Positions 16,489-26,300 of a stretch of 64,000 nt of DNA are shown here, piece by piece. Below the pieces are notes generated by a model that was given only the letters and a program-made list of their open reading frames with translations, did not search any database and was not told the DNA's origin. The stretch covers positions 2,356,001 through 2,420,000 of the forward strand of contig CP115858.1 in NCBI GenBank assembly GCA_027920525.1. Reading direction: 5' to 3'. The translations under genes and the position numbers were made by a program. This stretch comes from Chryseobacterium daecheongense. GTDB taxonomy: Bacteria > Bacteroidota > Bacteroidia > Flavobacteriales > Weeksellaceae. Numbering within the stretch: the first letter of the stretch is position 1; every line of letters begins with the position of its first letter.

Positions 16489-17769
16489 CTAATTATCTTT
16501 TAAAGTTCCTTTCAGAACTTTTAGTTTTCCGTCAATTGGCTGATCATTTTTTAAACCCAAGATTTCTGCTACTAAAGGATAAACATGAACATTTGCAAAT
16601 TCATCAATCACCACATTACTTTTAAATTGCGGCCCCCAGGCTAAAAATGTTGCTTTCATTTCTGGTACAAGCCTTGGATTATATCCATGCTTTCCAACGG
16701 AAGTCGTTTTTCCTTTTTCCAAAAATATCTTGGGTGCTTTTGGTATCAAAAGAATCTGTCCGATTCTATGGTATTGATCATCTCTGGTTCCAAAATGCAG
16801 GTATTTTGGAAGCCTTTTATCTAAATACACGTCATAGTCGTCTGTCTTACCGGCTTTGAGTTCATTGTAAACAGTTTTAGTTTCTTCAGGATTCTTTACC
16901 ACAACCCTCAATAACGTCTGGGAATTATAGAAATCAAACCTACTTTTATCGAACAGCATTTTAGGAATTTCCAAAGGGGTTCCCCTATCTACTTTGATCA
17001 TTCCATGGTCTGAAACAAAAATGAAATTCACATTTTTCAGTCCTAAGTTATTTACTTTCTGAACAAGCTCTCCGATGGCTTTATCTATCAAATGTACGGC
17101 ACCTTCAGTTTCTTTTGAATCCGGTCCGAAATGATGGCCGCTCCCGTCTACTTCAGGGAAATACAATGTAATAAAATGAGGTCTTTTATCCATGGGTAAT
17201 TTCAGCCAGTTCACCACCTTATCTACTTTTTCAGAAGGAGTAAATTGGTCGTGATAAGCATAATAATAAGTAGGTCTTTCTCCACCGGCATCACTTGCTG
17301 AGCCTACCCACATCATTGTCGCAGAAATCATTCCCTGTTTTTCTGCCAGCCCCCAAAGAGGAAGCCCTCCATACCAGCTCCCGTCTTCAGCATTTTTCTT
17401 GTCACTCATTGCATAAAATTCCTTTCTCTTGTAATCATAGAAGAAGTTATCAATCAATCCATGATGGGCAGGATATAATCCTGTGATCAGGCTCCAATGG
17501 TTAGGAAATGTGATACTCGGATAACTTGGAATCATTGCTTTTGCCTGAACCCCGTTATTGGATAAGTTTAAAAGATTTTCAGCATGATATTTTTTAGCAT
17601 AATCATATCGGAAACCATCTGTAGAAATCATGATCACATATGGTTTGGTTTGAGCATCAACGCTGTTGTATCGGTTTGGAGTTATGATCTGCGTGGTATC
17701 AACAGGAGCTTTCTGAGCCCACCCTATCATAGAAATAAACAGAAGTAAAATTTGTATTCCGCGCTTCAT
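16489..17769 (-). CDS. Secreted nucleotide pyrophosphatase/phosphodiesterase (alkaline phosphatase superfamily)
   Basis: ATG 17769 gives 426 aa with a signal peptide (MKRGIQILLLFISMIGWAQ). The metal and nucleophile motifs of NPP enzymes are present: ISTDGFR (Asp ~51), PSITFPNHWSLITG with the nucleophile Thr ~87, DGSGHHFGPDS, FVSDHGM and a late GKHGYNP (His). It hydrolyses phosphodiester or pyrophosphate bonds in the periplasm. The frame is open to a TTG at 17787, but that codon lies inside the -7 box at 17785-17792, so the ATG is preferred. Confidence 0.9.
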   Translation of the reverse strand: MKRGIQILLLFISMIGWAQKAPVDTTQIITPNRYNSVDAQTKPYVIMISTDGFRYDYAKKYHAENLLNLSNNGVQAKAMIPSYPSITFPNHWSLITGLYPAHHGLIDNFFYDYKRKEFYAMSDKKNAEDGSWYGGLPLWGLAEKQGMISATMMWVGSASDAGGERPTYYYAYHDQFTPSEKVDKVVNWLKLPMDKRPHFITLYFPEVDGSGHHFGPDSKETEGAVHLIDKAIGELVQKVNNLGLKNVNFIFVSDHGMIKVDRGTPLEIPKMLFDKSRFDFYNSQTLLRVVVKNPEETKTVYNELKAGKTDDYDVYLDKRLPKYLHFGTRDDQYHRIGQILLIPKAPKIFLEKGKTTSVGKHGYNPRLVPEMKATFLAWGPQFKSNVVIDEFANVHVYPLVAEILGLKNDQPIDGKLKVLKGTLKDN

Positions 17770-17784
17770 TATAAAAATTTTCCG

Positions 17785-17792
17785 CAAAGTTA
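17785..17792 (-). promoter_or_regulatory. Predicted -7 box of the phosphodiesterase gene
   Basis: The minus strand reads TAACTTTG (TAnnTTTG) 16 nt before the preferred ATG. It decides against the upstream TTG start. Confidence 0.5.
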
Positions 17793-17862
17793 CACCCTAT
17801 CTTCTTCCCGGGAAAGTTTAATGGATTAAAACTATATTAAAGAAATTGAAAACTCATGAAAT

Positions 17863-18723
17863 TTATACACAATAATTAAAAAGTTGACTATTCTCCATCT
17901 CAAACTGCGACACCCAATTTTCAAGCCCCATCGCATTAAGAAATTTAGCGGTAGATTCAGAAGAATCATCAACATTATTTATACTTATTATCTTTCCTTT
18001 ACTCTTCTCAGCAATACCCCTTAAAAGATCCGTTCCAATTCTATTTCTCCTATGCTCTCTACTTACTGCTATCTGATATACTTTTCCGGTTACGGGATTA
18101 AAAATAGAGTACCCTATTAACTCATCTTTTTTATATGCACCGAGAATTATCAAGTCTTCACGCATTTTTTCAAGTACCATGACGGAACTTTGCCAGGAAG
18201 GTTGAATATCCCAGAAAGACTTAAATACTTCCCATTGAAAACTGTTTAACTGCTGTATAGTAATATCAGGTCCTATCTCTGCAGGCTTTATATTTCCTTT
18301 ATAACAATCTAATCTTCGGGTAGTCTTGAATCCCAGATGAATATAGGCACGGATAGCAGGCTCATTTCCATTAATGACTTCAAGCATTATCAGATCTATT
18401 TTTCTTTCCTGAAGTACAGGAAAAATATAATCATACATTTGTCTCACCAATCCTTTTCCGCGAAAATCAGGTACAACTCCGGTTCCGGCATTGTATATCA
18501 CCCGCTTTCCATCTTCTGTTTTTTCGGCATGCAGAATAAAAGCCACGATCTGACCTTCCTTAAAGGCACCAACTGAAAGATCCATCTCTATTTTCTCTGT
18601 ATGAATCTTTGAAGAGAGCTGTTCTTGTGTTAAATGGAAAGGGACAAGGTAATCAGAAAAAGAAAGATTAAATACATCTAAAAGGTCCGTAAAAGTAAGG
18701 TCTGCTAAATTTCTGAATTCCAT
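17863..18723 (-). CDS. Tandem-domain GNAT acetyltransferase
   Basis: This 286-aa protein (ATG 18723, MEFRNLADLT) has two GNAT domains. The first has VVPDFRGKGLVRQMYDYI and NEPAIRAYIHLGFKTTR; the second has IAVSREHRRNRIGTDLLRGI and a shorter C-terminal part. The frame runs upstream to 18804 through the neighbour's terminator, so that extension is not credible. The substrate is unknown. Confidence 0.85.
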   Translation of the reverse strand: MEFRNLADLTFTDLLDVFNLSFSDYLVPFHLTQEQLSSKIHTEKIEMDLSVGAFKEGQIVAFILHAEKTEDGKRVIYNAGTGVVPDFRGKGLVRQMYDYIFPVLQERKIDLIMLEVINGNEPAIRAYIHLGFKTTRRLDCYKGNIKPAEIGPDITIQQLNSFQWEVFKSFWDIQPSWQSSVMVLEKMREDLIILGAYKKDELIGYSIFNPVTGKVYQIAVSREHRRNRIGTDLLRGIAEKSKGKIISINNVDDSSESTAKFLNAMGLENWVSQFEMENSQLFNYCV

Positions 18724-18790
18724 TGATTTTATTTTGTGGGTACTAAAATTATTGAAATAATCCGGATTCGAAGCGGGTTTTATATATAAT

Positions 18791-18820
18791 AAAAATACCT
18801 CCATTTCTAGAGGTATTTTT
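18791..18820 (-). terminator. Terminator of the DUF5777-DOMON operon
   Basis: The 11-bp stem AAAAATACCTC/GAGGTATTTTT with an 8-nt loop lies 19 nt past the stop of the DOMON/T9SS gene. A T-run follows on the minus strand. Confidence 0.8.
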
Positions 18821-18838
18821 TAGCTTTAAAATTTTTTC

Positions 18839-19600
18839 TTATTCCCTGATCAGTTTTTCAAAAGATAAAGTCCCGTCTTTCAATGTGATTTCAAAATAAT
18901 AGTTTCCGGATTTTAAATCAGAAACAATGATATTCTCACCGTTTAATTTTACAGATCTTACTTTTCTTCCCGTTGCTTCATAAATATCGACCGATTTTAT
19001 TTTATCAGCATTTTTGAAGTTTACAGTTTCTTTTGCAGGATTAGGATAAAGAACCACCTTATTATTTTGAGCAATAACCTCACCGGTTGATAAGGCTCCA
19101 GCCATGTTTAATGTTGCATAACCTCTGTTTGCACCACCGTGGTAACTCAAGTTCAACGTGTTATTTCCTTTTGCGTAAAAAATGTTAATCGAACCCGCAG
19201 CATTTGAAATAGCAAAATCTTCCGCTCCTCCTGTTAGAGATCTGGTAGCAACAACAGTTCTTACACCACCACTTGTCGTATTGGATGTCATTGTCCAATT
19301 CTGTGTAGTATCCGGAGAAATAGAGCCAATTCCACCAAAGGTATAATCTAAATTTGTATTCGCTGTAGAATTTGCATTATAAACAAACCCGTCAGCCCCA
19401 TTAGCCATACCAACGTTTCCAAAACCTATTCCCAAAAAAGTTGTATCCGGTCCCTTTAGGGTTATTGTAACCAAACTTGGTGAAGTATCTAATTTTACAC
19501 TCATTCCGGTTGATCCCAGGTTTACAGTACCTGATGAAAAAAACTGTGCCGAGACCATACTCGCCATTATAAGGCCTAATGTTAGTAAAACTTTTTTCAT
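18839..19600 (-). CDS. DOMON-like secreted protein with T9SS type A sorting domain
   Basis: This 253-aa protein has a signal peptide (MKKVLLTLGLIMASMVSAQ). Residues ~25-165 have the DOMON pattern: a FLGIGFG strand, a QNWTMTSN...GVRTVVATRSL block and LSYHGGANRGYATLN near the end, where DOMON proteins often bind heme or sugar. A ~75-residue T9SS domain follows (VVLYPNPAKETVNF ... GNYYFEITLKDG). It is the last gene of a five-gene operon that includes a c-type cytochrome, so a heme-related surface role is plausible. The DOMON call is by eye. Confidence 0.7.
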   Translation of the reverse strand: MKKVLLTLGLIMASMVSAQFFSSGTVNLGSTGMSVKLDTSPSLVTITLKGPDTTFLGIGFGNVGMANGADGFVYNANSTANTNLDYTFGGIGSISPDTTQNWTMTSNTTSGGVRTVVATRSLTGGAEDFAISNAAGSINIFYAKGNNTLNLSYHGGANRGYATLNMAGALSTGEVIAQNNKVVLYPNPAKETVNFKNADKIKSVDIYEATGRKVRSVKLNGENIIVSDLKSGNYYFEITLKDGTLSFEKLIRE

Positions 19601-19604
19601 ATTC

Positions 19605-20132
19605 TTAATTTTTTAAAAGGTTAATGATGTCTTTATTGTTTGTTTGTAAGGCATATTCAAATGGTGTCATCCCCATTGAATCTTTGATTTGTTTATCAGC
19701 TTTATGCTTTAATAATAATTCTATTAGTTCTTTATTTCCGAACTTTACGGCCCAGAAAAGAGGCGTTGATCCGGTTGAATCCTGAATATTAGGATCTGCA
19801 TTTTTCTTTAATAAAAGCGCTACCAATTCCTTATTATATTTAACAGAAAGACCCGCAAGGGCCGTTCCTTCACGGCTCTTATAATTAACATCTTTTACAT
19901 TTTCAATGAGGAATTTAGCTACTTCAAGATTCCCTCTGTAACAAGCTAAAATAAGAGGAGAAAAACCACTTTCATTTGTCTTATTAATAACATCCGGGTC
20001 TTGCTTCATCAACTCTTTAACCTCAGCAACAGTTCCGCTTCTGGCAATATCAAAAATTGATTTTGCTTTTTCCTGGGCAGATGTCAATGAAAAGCTCAGG
20101 AACATACTTACGATCAGAATTAAGTTTTTCAT
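19605..20132 (-). CDS. Exported ankyrin repeat protein
   Basis: This 175-aa protein has a signal peptide (MKNLILIVSMFLSFSLTSAQ) and about four ankyrin repeats, recognised by repeated units such as SGFSPLILACYRGNLEVAKFLI and TGSTPLFWAVKFGNKELIELLLK. It is probably a periplasmic protein-interaction module. It overlaps the upstream yceI stop/start by 4 nt (ATGA) and lies 4 nt from the DOMON gene. Small periplasmic ankyrin proteins are known near catalases and cytochromes in other bacteria. Confidence 0.88.
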   Translation of the reverse strand: MKNLILIVSMFLSFSLTSAQEKAKSIFDIARSGTVAEVKELMKQDPDVINKTNESGFSPLILACYRGNLEVAKFLIENVKDVNYKSREGTALAGLSVKYNKELVALLLKKNADPNIQDSTGSTPLFWAVKFGNKELIELLLKHKADKQIKDSMGMTPFEYALQTNNKDIINLLKN

Positions 20133-20683
20133 TGTTTTACCAGGATATAATTGTATTCAACATTAATATTCTCAGCAATCTTTTTGGTCACCATCTTTGG
20201 AATGGTCACATTAAAATCAGCGGGTCTTGCTACAAATGTCCCCTGCATATATATTTTGCCATCCTTGGAAGAAATACTTGCTGTGGAGGTAACAGGTTTA
20301 TTAACTCCATGAAAGTTTAATGTTCCCTGTACTGTATATTTCTGTGGGGTTGCAGAAAGTTTGCTTTTATCAAAATTTGCAATTTTTCCGGTAAAGGTTG
20401 TCTTTGGATATTTGGCTGTTTCGGCATAGCTTTCATTAAAGTGTTCTTCCATAAGCTTTACTTTGAAATGAAAGTTCTTTACAACCGAAATGGATGCTAT
20501 ATCCCCGGTGTCTGCATTGATTACTGCTACATTATTATCATCCTGGGCATACACATCTTCAAATAACGGTACCGATGCTTCAAAGGTTACCTTACCCGTT
20601 TTAGAGCTGTATTTCTGAGCCAGAACAAGGTTGCCGGATAGCAAGGCAATTATTAATACTACTAATTTTTTCATTTTTTTCAA
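20129..20683 (-). CDS. YceI family periplasmic protein
   Basis: This 184-aa protein has a signal peptide (MKKLVVLIIALLSGNLVLAQ) followed by the YceI beta-barrel: TGKVTFEASVP, KNFHFKVKLMEEHFNESYAETAKYPKTTFTG and YTVQGTLNFHGVNKPV. YceI proteins are lipocalin-like and bind isoprenoids such as polyprenyl quinone-type molecules. Here it is second after a cytochrome c lipoprotein, which fits a role near quinone or electron carriers. ATG 20683 or the near second Met could start translation. Confidence 0.92.
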   Translation of the reverse strand: MKKMKKLVVLIIALLSGNLVLAQKYSSKTGKVTFEASVPLFEDVYAQDDNNVAVINADTGDIASISVVKNFHFKVKLMEEHFNESYAETAKYPKTTFTGKIANFDKSKLSATPQKYTVQGTLNFHGVNKPVTSTASISSKDGKIYMQGTFVARPADFNVTIPKMVTKKIAENINVEYNYILVKQ

Positions 20684-20685
20684 TT

Positions 20686-21036
20686 TTAATTTTCGACAAG
20701 CCCATCAGCTTTCCATTTGATAAATAAATTAATCTGAGTCGCGGAAAGTGATCCGCCCTGTGGCATCTTCCCGGGATCTCCGTTAGGTCTCTGTATTCGA
20801 TCTATTATTTTATCAATATTATTCTTCACCTGATTATAATTGGTTAGAGGTTGAAAAGAGCCCGGTCCGTTTGCAGAATGACAACTAATACAATTGGCAT
20901 CGATAATCGGTTTTATGTCGGCTATAAACTTTACCTGTTGTGTAATAGGCGTATGATCTGAAATCTCATCATAGGTTCTGCTTTCACACGAGATCAGTAA
21001 AACGGCCGAGGATACGATGTATAATAATTTCTTCAT
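20686..21036 (-). CDS. c-type cytochrome lipoprotein
   Basis: ATG 21036 gives 116 aa with a lipoprotein signal (LYIVSSAVLLISC, lipobox Cys ~16). It has a single heme c site CISCH and a likely Met axial ligand in GKMPQGG. It is probably an outer- or inner-membrane anchored electron carrier in the periplasm. The longer frame (21102) would overlap the DUF5777 gene by 65 nt and has no signal peptide, so it is rejected. The start is 1 nt beyond the upstream stop. Confidence 0.85.
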   Translation of the reverse strand: MKKLLYIVSSAVLLISCESRTYDEISDHTPITQQVKFIADIKPIIDANCISCHSANGPGSFQPLTNYNQVKNNIDKIIDRIQRPNGDPGKMPQGGSLSATQINLFIKWKADGLVEN

Positions 21037-21037
21037 T

Positions 21038-21880
21038 TTAAAAAACTCTGTAAAGATTAAACCCAAAATAAATATGCCCTTTGCCCCAATTTCCCACAGC
21101 ATTGGAAAGATAGCCTATATCAGAATTAAGTTGCGAATTACTGAATACAAGCTGAAATACATGACCTCCGGTCTCTATATCCATCCCTACCGATAAAGGA
21201 TTTTTATAAAAACTATGGTTATCAAAATTCACGAAATATTCAGCATTCACAGAGATTCTTTTAGAGATCTTATAACGCCCCCCAAGCCCCGTTAAGAATT
21301 GATTTTTATCTTCAATATTCTGGTCATAAAGATTTTTATGGATATAAGAAGGAGTAAGCTGAAGAGACAAACGGTCATCAAATCTTCTCGAAATCAACGC
21401 CTGAGTAAGATAAGAAAGCCTGTCGCTAAAACGAAGATTTGGATAATTATCCTTATCCAAATCCGTATTCAAAGCCAAAACATTATATCCTACGACATCG
21501 ACCGGAAAGTTTTCATTTTGCTTGAGAAGCTTATATTTCGCTCCAACCTCAAATGTTTTTTGGTTGGTCTCCCTTGACAGGTTTAAAGATAGCCAATCAG
21601 TTACACCATAGATTGCTCCCAATTTGGTAGAAGCATCATCTAAGCCAAAGAAGTTTTTAAACCCGGTACTGATGTCACCGAAACGGTGCGCGACTACAAT
21701 ATACCATTCATTTTTAGCAGCAAGTTTGGTGGACTGTCCTGTGACAATCTGGAGCGCCTTAAAGGCGGGTTGAGAATTTTCAGTATTTGTTTTAATGGTG
21801 TCAATGTCCTTCAACAAATCTTCCTGTGAATAGGCAAGAGTTGAAGCTAACACTGACAAAAATAGGAGAGTTTTTGCCAT
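21038..21880 (-). CDS. DUF5777 family outer membrane beta-barrel protein
   Basis: This 280-aa protein has a signal peptide (MAKTLLFLSVLASTLAYSQ). The body consists of alternating amphipathic strands (KLGAIYGVTDWLSLNLSRE, EVGAKYKLL, GGRYKISKRISVNAEYFV) and ends in an aromatic residue (NLYRVF), typical of outer-membrane barrels. I recognise the DUF5777 pattern. It is the first gene of the five-gene redox-like operon, preceded by a promoter and a CRP-type operator. Confidence 0.82.
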   Translation of the reverse strand: MAKTLLFLSVLASTLAYSQEDLLKDIDTIKTNTENSQPAFKALQIVTGQSTKLAAKNEWYIVVAHRFGDISTGFKNFFGLDDASTKLGAIYGVTDWLSLNLSRETNQKTFEVGAKYKLLKQNENFPVDVVGYNVLALNTDLDKDNYPNLRFSDRLSYLTQALISRRFDDRLSLQLTPSYIHKNLYDQNIEDKNQFLTGLGGRYKISKRISVNAEYFVNFDNHSFYKNPLSVGMDIETGGHVFQLVFSNSQLNSDIGYLSNAVGNWGKGHIYFGFNLYRVF

Positions 21881-21907
21881 ACAATTCTTAATAAAATATT
21901 AGTATGG

Positions 21908-21915
21908 CAAACTTA
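21908..21915 (-). promoter_or_regulatory. Predicted -7 box of the DUF5777 operon
   Basis: The minus strand reads TAAGTTTG (TAnnTTTG). The predicted start site is near 21902, ~21 nt before the ATG. Confidence 0.55.
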
Positions 21916-21935
21916 TAGAGTTACGATTTTAAAAG

Positions 21936-21955
21936 TAGGTGATAAAAGTCACCTA
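21936..21955. promoter_or_regulatory. CRP-type operator for the neighbouring Crp/Fnr protein
   Basis: The palindrome TAGGTGA-N6-TCACCTA contains GTGA-N6-TCAC, the CRP core. Its centre (21945.5) is about 43 nt from the predicted start site, close to the class II activator position -41.5. The regulator gene is immediately upstream. Confidence 0.65.
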
Positions 21956-22010
21956 ACAAATTGTATTTATCAATTACTTTATTAAAAATAACTATTAAAA
22001 ACAATTATTA

Positions 22011-22661
22011 TTAGAATTGGCTAACATTTTCATTAACGGCAACACGTATCCCATCTTTTCCCTGCAGTATTTCTCCTTCGTTTTCAATTTTCTTAAGAAC
22101 CCTGCTCACCACTTCTCTGGATGTTCCAAGATTGTTGGCAATTTCCTTATGCGTTAATTTGATAGGATGACTTCCCGTTATTGCAATTTGTTGTTTGATA
22201 TAATTTAACACCCTCTTATCCAACCGGTGGAAAACAGCCTCATTCACCATATTCATTACGTCAATAAACCGTTTGTCATACTCCTGATAAAAAACCCTGT
22301 TAATTGCCGGAAAACGGATTAGCCATTCGTGCATTATGGCAACAGGAATCAGCAATACCTCAGAATCTTCTTCCGTAATAGCATAAATCTTACTGATATA
22401 GTTACTGAAAATAGATGAAAAAGTCATTACACAGCTTTCATTACGTCTTACGTAGTAGTAGATCAGTTCACGGCCATCGTTAAGGCAATATACTTTTACA
22501 GAACCTGAAATCATGAAAGGAATAAATTTGATTTTCTCCCCCTCACTGATCAGTTCAGTTTTTGCTTTGATCTTATCTGTGATGCCATGTTGATGAACTT
22601 CATTTATAAAATCATTGCCTAAAAACCCGAATTTATTATTAATAAATTGATGATCTATCAT
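22011..22661 (-). CDS. Crp/Fnr family transcriptional regulator
   Basis: This 216-aa protein has an N-terminal cyclic-nucleotide-like sensor barrel (~25-115), a dimer helix (~120-150) and a C-terminal HTH at 168-196 (LTHKEIANNLGTSREVVSRV). The recognition helix has R182-E183-x3-R187, as in E. coli CRP (R180, E181, R185), which reads GTGA. No N-terminal FNR-like Cys cluster is seen. It is adjacent to and probably activates the DUF5777-cytochrome operon. The 264-bp region upstream is very A+T-rich; I see no CRP-like site there. Confidence 0.92.
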   Translation of the reverse strand: MIDHQFINNKFGFLGNDFINEVHQHGITDKIKAKTELISEGEKIKFIPFMISGSVKVYCLNDGRELIYYYVRRNESCVMTFSSIFSNYISKIYAITEEDSEVLLIPVAIMHEWLIRFPAINRVFYQEYDKRFIDVMNMVNEAVFHRLDKRVLNYIKQQIAITGSHPIKLTHKEIANNLGTSREVVSRVLKKIENEGEILQGKDGIRVAVNENVSQF

Positions 22662-22872
22662 ATTTTATATCAAATTATATAAGAAAGCAAATATATAAAA
22701 TGAATTCCTTAATAAATGTTAATTTTTTATCATTTGTATTTAAATTGTGAATAATTTACTTTATTTAAAGTCATGATAAATAAAAATTCCTTTATTGATT
22801 TAATTTAAATGAATTGGCTATTTATTTCTGAGAATCATAATCATGCGAATATTTTTACTTAAAATAAGGCAT

Positions 22873-22900
22873 AAAAAAATGCCTCAATACATTGAGGCAT
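22873..22900 (-). terminator. Terminator after the DUF3467 gene
   Basis: The inverted repeat ATGCCTCAAT/ATTGAGGCAT is followed on the minus strand by a T-run. It lies 26 nt past the stop. Confidence 0.8.
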
Positions 22901-22925
22901 CCTGTTGTTTTATGTAAGAAAAATC

Positions 22926-23234
22926 TTATGCTTGTACATTGTTACCACCTAATACGAAAGGCTCAACTTCTTTGATTTCTCCGAATTGCTGCTCATAGTT
23001 AGCAATGTTCTGTTGAAGAGCAGATAATACTCTTTTAGCGTGAAGTGGAGCAAGAATGATTCTTGATCTTACTTTAGCTTGCTGAACACCTGGCATTAAC
23101 TGGATGAAATCCACTACAAATTCAGATGGAGAGTGGTTTACTAATGCTAAGTTAGCATAGATTCCAGCCGCTACCATTTCATTTAGTTCGATGTTGATGT
23201 TTCCGTCCTGTGGATTTTGATTTTGATTGTCCAT
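22926..23234 (-). CDS. DUF3467 domain protein
   Basis: This 102-aa conserved Bacteroidetes protein (INIELNEMVAAGIYANLALVNHSPSEFVVDFIQLMPG, KVRSRIILAPLHAKRVLSAL) is usually found just downstream of rpoC, as here. The function is unknown. It has no membrane segment or signal. It probably shares the rpoBC transcript and ends at the terminator at 22873-22900. Confidence 0.9.
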   Translation of the reverse strand: MDNQNQNPQDGNINIELNEMVAAGIYANLALVNHSPSEFVVDFIQLMPGVQQAKVRSRIILAPLHAKRVLSALQQNIANYEQQFGEIKEVEPFVLGGNNVQA

Positions 23235-23318
23235 GTTTTCTTTAAATATTTTTGTTTAAAAAGTTTCAGGCCTCTAATTTAGAATTTAAACTTGAATCCT
23301 GAAACTTTTATATACATT

Positions 23319-26300
23319 TTAGTTAATATCTTCGAATTCTTTTTTAGAACCTACGATAACATTCTGATACTCTTTAAGACCAGTACCTGCAGGAATTCTG
23401 TGTCCTACAATTACATTCTCTTTAAGACCGCTTAGGAAATCAATTTTCCCAGCAACTGCTGCTTCGTTAAGAACCTTAGTGGTTTCCTGGAACGATGCTG
23501 CAGACATGAATGACTTAGTTTGTAGAGCCGCTCTTGTGATCCCTTGCAATACTGGCGTAGCCGTAGCAGGAAGTGCTTCTCTTACTTCAACAAGATTTTG
23601 ATCTTCACGCTTCAATTTAGAGTTTTCATCTCTCAATTCTCTCGCTGTAATCATCTGACCTGGTCTGAATTCTTTAGAATCACCAGCATCAACAACTACT
23701 TTAAGACCAAATACTCTGTTGTTTTCTTCTAAGAAATCGTATTTATGCTCTAAAGCTCCTTCAAGGAATTGAGTATCACCTCCATCAACAATAGATACTT
23801 TTGTCATCATCTGTCTAACGATAATTTCAAAGTGTTTATCATCGATTTTCACCCCTTGCAGACGGTAAACTTCCTGAATTTCATTTACAAGATATTCCTG
23901 AACCGCTGTTGGACCTTTAATTCTTAAGATATCGTCCGGAGTGATTGATCCGTCAGAAAGTGGTGAACCAGCTCTCACGAAGTCATTCTCCTGAACAAGG
24001 ATCTGGTTGGAAAGTTTTACTAAATAAATCTTTCTTTCTCCAGTCTTAGCCTCTACAATAAGTTCACGGTTACCTCTCTTGATTTTTCCGTAAGAAACTA
24101 CTCCATCGATTTCTGTAACAACCGCTGGGTTTGAAGGGTTTCTTGCTTCGAATAATTCGGTTACCCTTGGAAGACCTCCGGTGATATCCCCTGCTTTTGC
24201 AGATTTTCTTGGGATCTTGATCAAGACTTTACCAGCCTTAATTTTCTCACCATCATTAACCATTAAGTGGGCTCCTACCGGTAAGTTATAAGCTCTTTGC
24301 TCAACACCTTTAGAATCTACCACCTTCAAGGTAGGTACGGCTTTCTTATTTCTGGATTCAGAGATTACTTTCTCTTCGAATCCTGTTTGTTCGTCAATTT
24401 CAAGTTGGAATGAAATACCCTGGATAATATCTTCATATTCTACTTTACCGGATGTTTCCGCAATGATAACCGCGTTATACGGATCCCATTTACAGATCAC
24501 ATCACCTTTCTTCACTTTATCACCAGGTTTTACAGCCAATACTGAACCGTAAGGTACGTTAGCAACCATTAAAGGAGTTCTGGATTCGTTGTCAGCAACC
24601 AATCTGAATTCCGTAGAACGAGATACTACAACTTCAGCTGTATTTCCGTTTTCATCTTCAGAAGTAATTGTTCTTACTTCATCCATTTCAACGATACCAT
24701 CTCTTCTTGCTACGATTGATGGGTTTTCTGATACGTTACCCGCAGTACCCCCTTGGTGGAAGGTTCTCAATGTTAACTGAGTTCCCGGTTCCCCAATAGA
24801 TTGTGCTGCAATTACACCTACCGCTTCACCCATGTGGATTATTTTACCTGTAGCAAGGTTTCTACCATAACATTTAGCACAGATACCTTTCTTCGCTTCA
24901 CAAGTTAATGGTGAACGAACTTCAACCGCTTCCAGTCCTGCATCTTCAATTCTTCTCGCTAACTGCTCGTTGATTACCTGATCTGCTTCAGCAATTAATT
25001 CATCTGTTTCAGGATCATAGATGTTATGAAGAGAAACTCTACCTAAAATTCTTTCAGAGATTTTCTCAACGATCTCATCATTTTTCTTAAGAGCAGTAAC
25101 TTCAGTACCTCTTAAAGTACCACAATCTACTTCTGTAACGATAACATCCTGAGCTACGTCTACCAATCTTCTTGTTAAGTAACCGGCATCAGCCGTTTTA
25201 AGAGCGGTATCCGCAAGACCTTTACGTGCACCGTGGGTAGAGATAAAGTACTCAAGGATCGAAAGACCTTCTTTAAAGTTTGCAAGGATCGGGTTTTCGA
25301 TGATTTCCGCACCGGTAGAACCTGCTTTTTGCGGTTTTGCCATCAAACCTCTCATCCCTGATAACTGACGGATCTGTTCTTTAGAACCCCTCGCACCAGA
25401 ATCAAGCATCATGTATACAGAGTTGAAACCACCTTGGTCGGTTTTCATTCTGCTCATGATCATTTCAGTTAATCCTGCGTTGGTGTTCGTCCAAACGTCA
25501 ATTACCTGGTTATAACGTTCTGTATCTGTGATAAGACCCATATTATAGTTGGCTCTAATCTCATCTACAGTTCCGATTGCCTGAGCAACCATCTGCTTCT
25601 TCTCAGCAGGAACCACAATATCCCCAAGTGAGAACGAAAGACCTCCTTTAAATGCGTTAGAATAACCTAAGTCTTTCATTGCATCAAGGAATTTAACCGT
25701 TGTAGGGAAGTCTGTATCGGCAAGAATTTTACCAATAACATTTCTCAATGACTTCTTAGTTAAAAGTTCATTGATATAACCAACCTGTTTAGGTACGATC
25801 TGGTTGAATAAAATTCTACCAACAGATGTTTCAATTAATCTTGTAACCAATTCTCCATTTTCTTTAACAGGTAATCTACATCTTACCTTAGCATTTAAAG
25901 AAACTTTTCCTTCTGCATAAGCAATTTCTGCTTCCTCCGGAGAATAGAATGCTAAACCTTCACCTTTCACTTTCATATCTTCAGTAGAGCTCAATTCTTT
26001 AGTCATGAAATAAAGACCAAGAACCATGTCCTGAGAAGGTACCGTGATTGGAGAACCGTTAGCCGGGTTCAAAATATTCTGAGAACCTAACATTAATAAC
26101 TGAGCTTCAAGGATTGCTTCAGGACCTAACGGTAAATGTACCGCCATCTGGTCACCATCGAAATCGGCATTGAAGGCCGTTGTTACTAACGGGTGTAGCT
26201 GGATTGCCTTACCTTCGATCATCTTAGGTTGGAAAGCCTGGATACCCAGTCTGTGAAGCGTAGGTGCTCTGTTCAGTAGAACAGGGTGACCTTTCATCAC

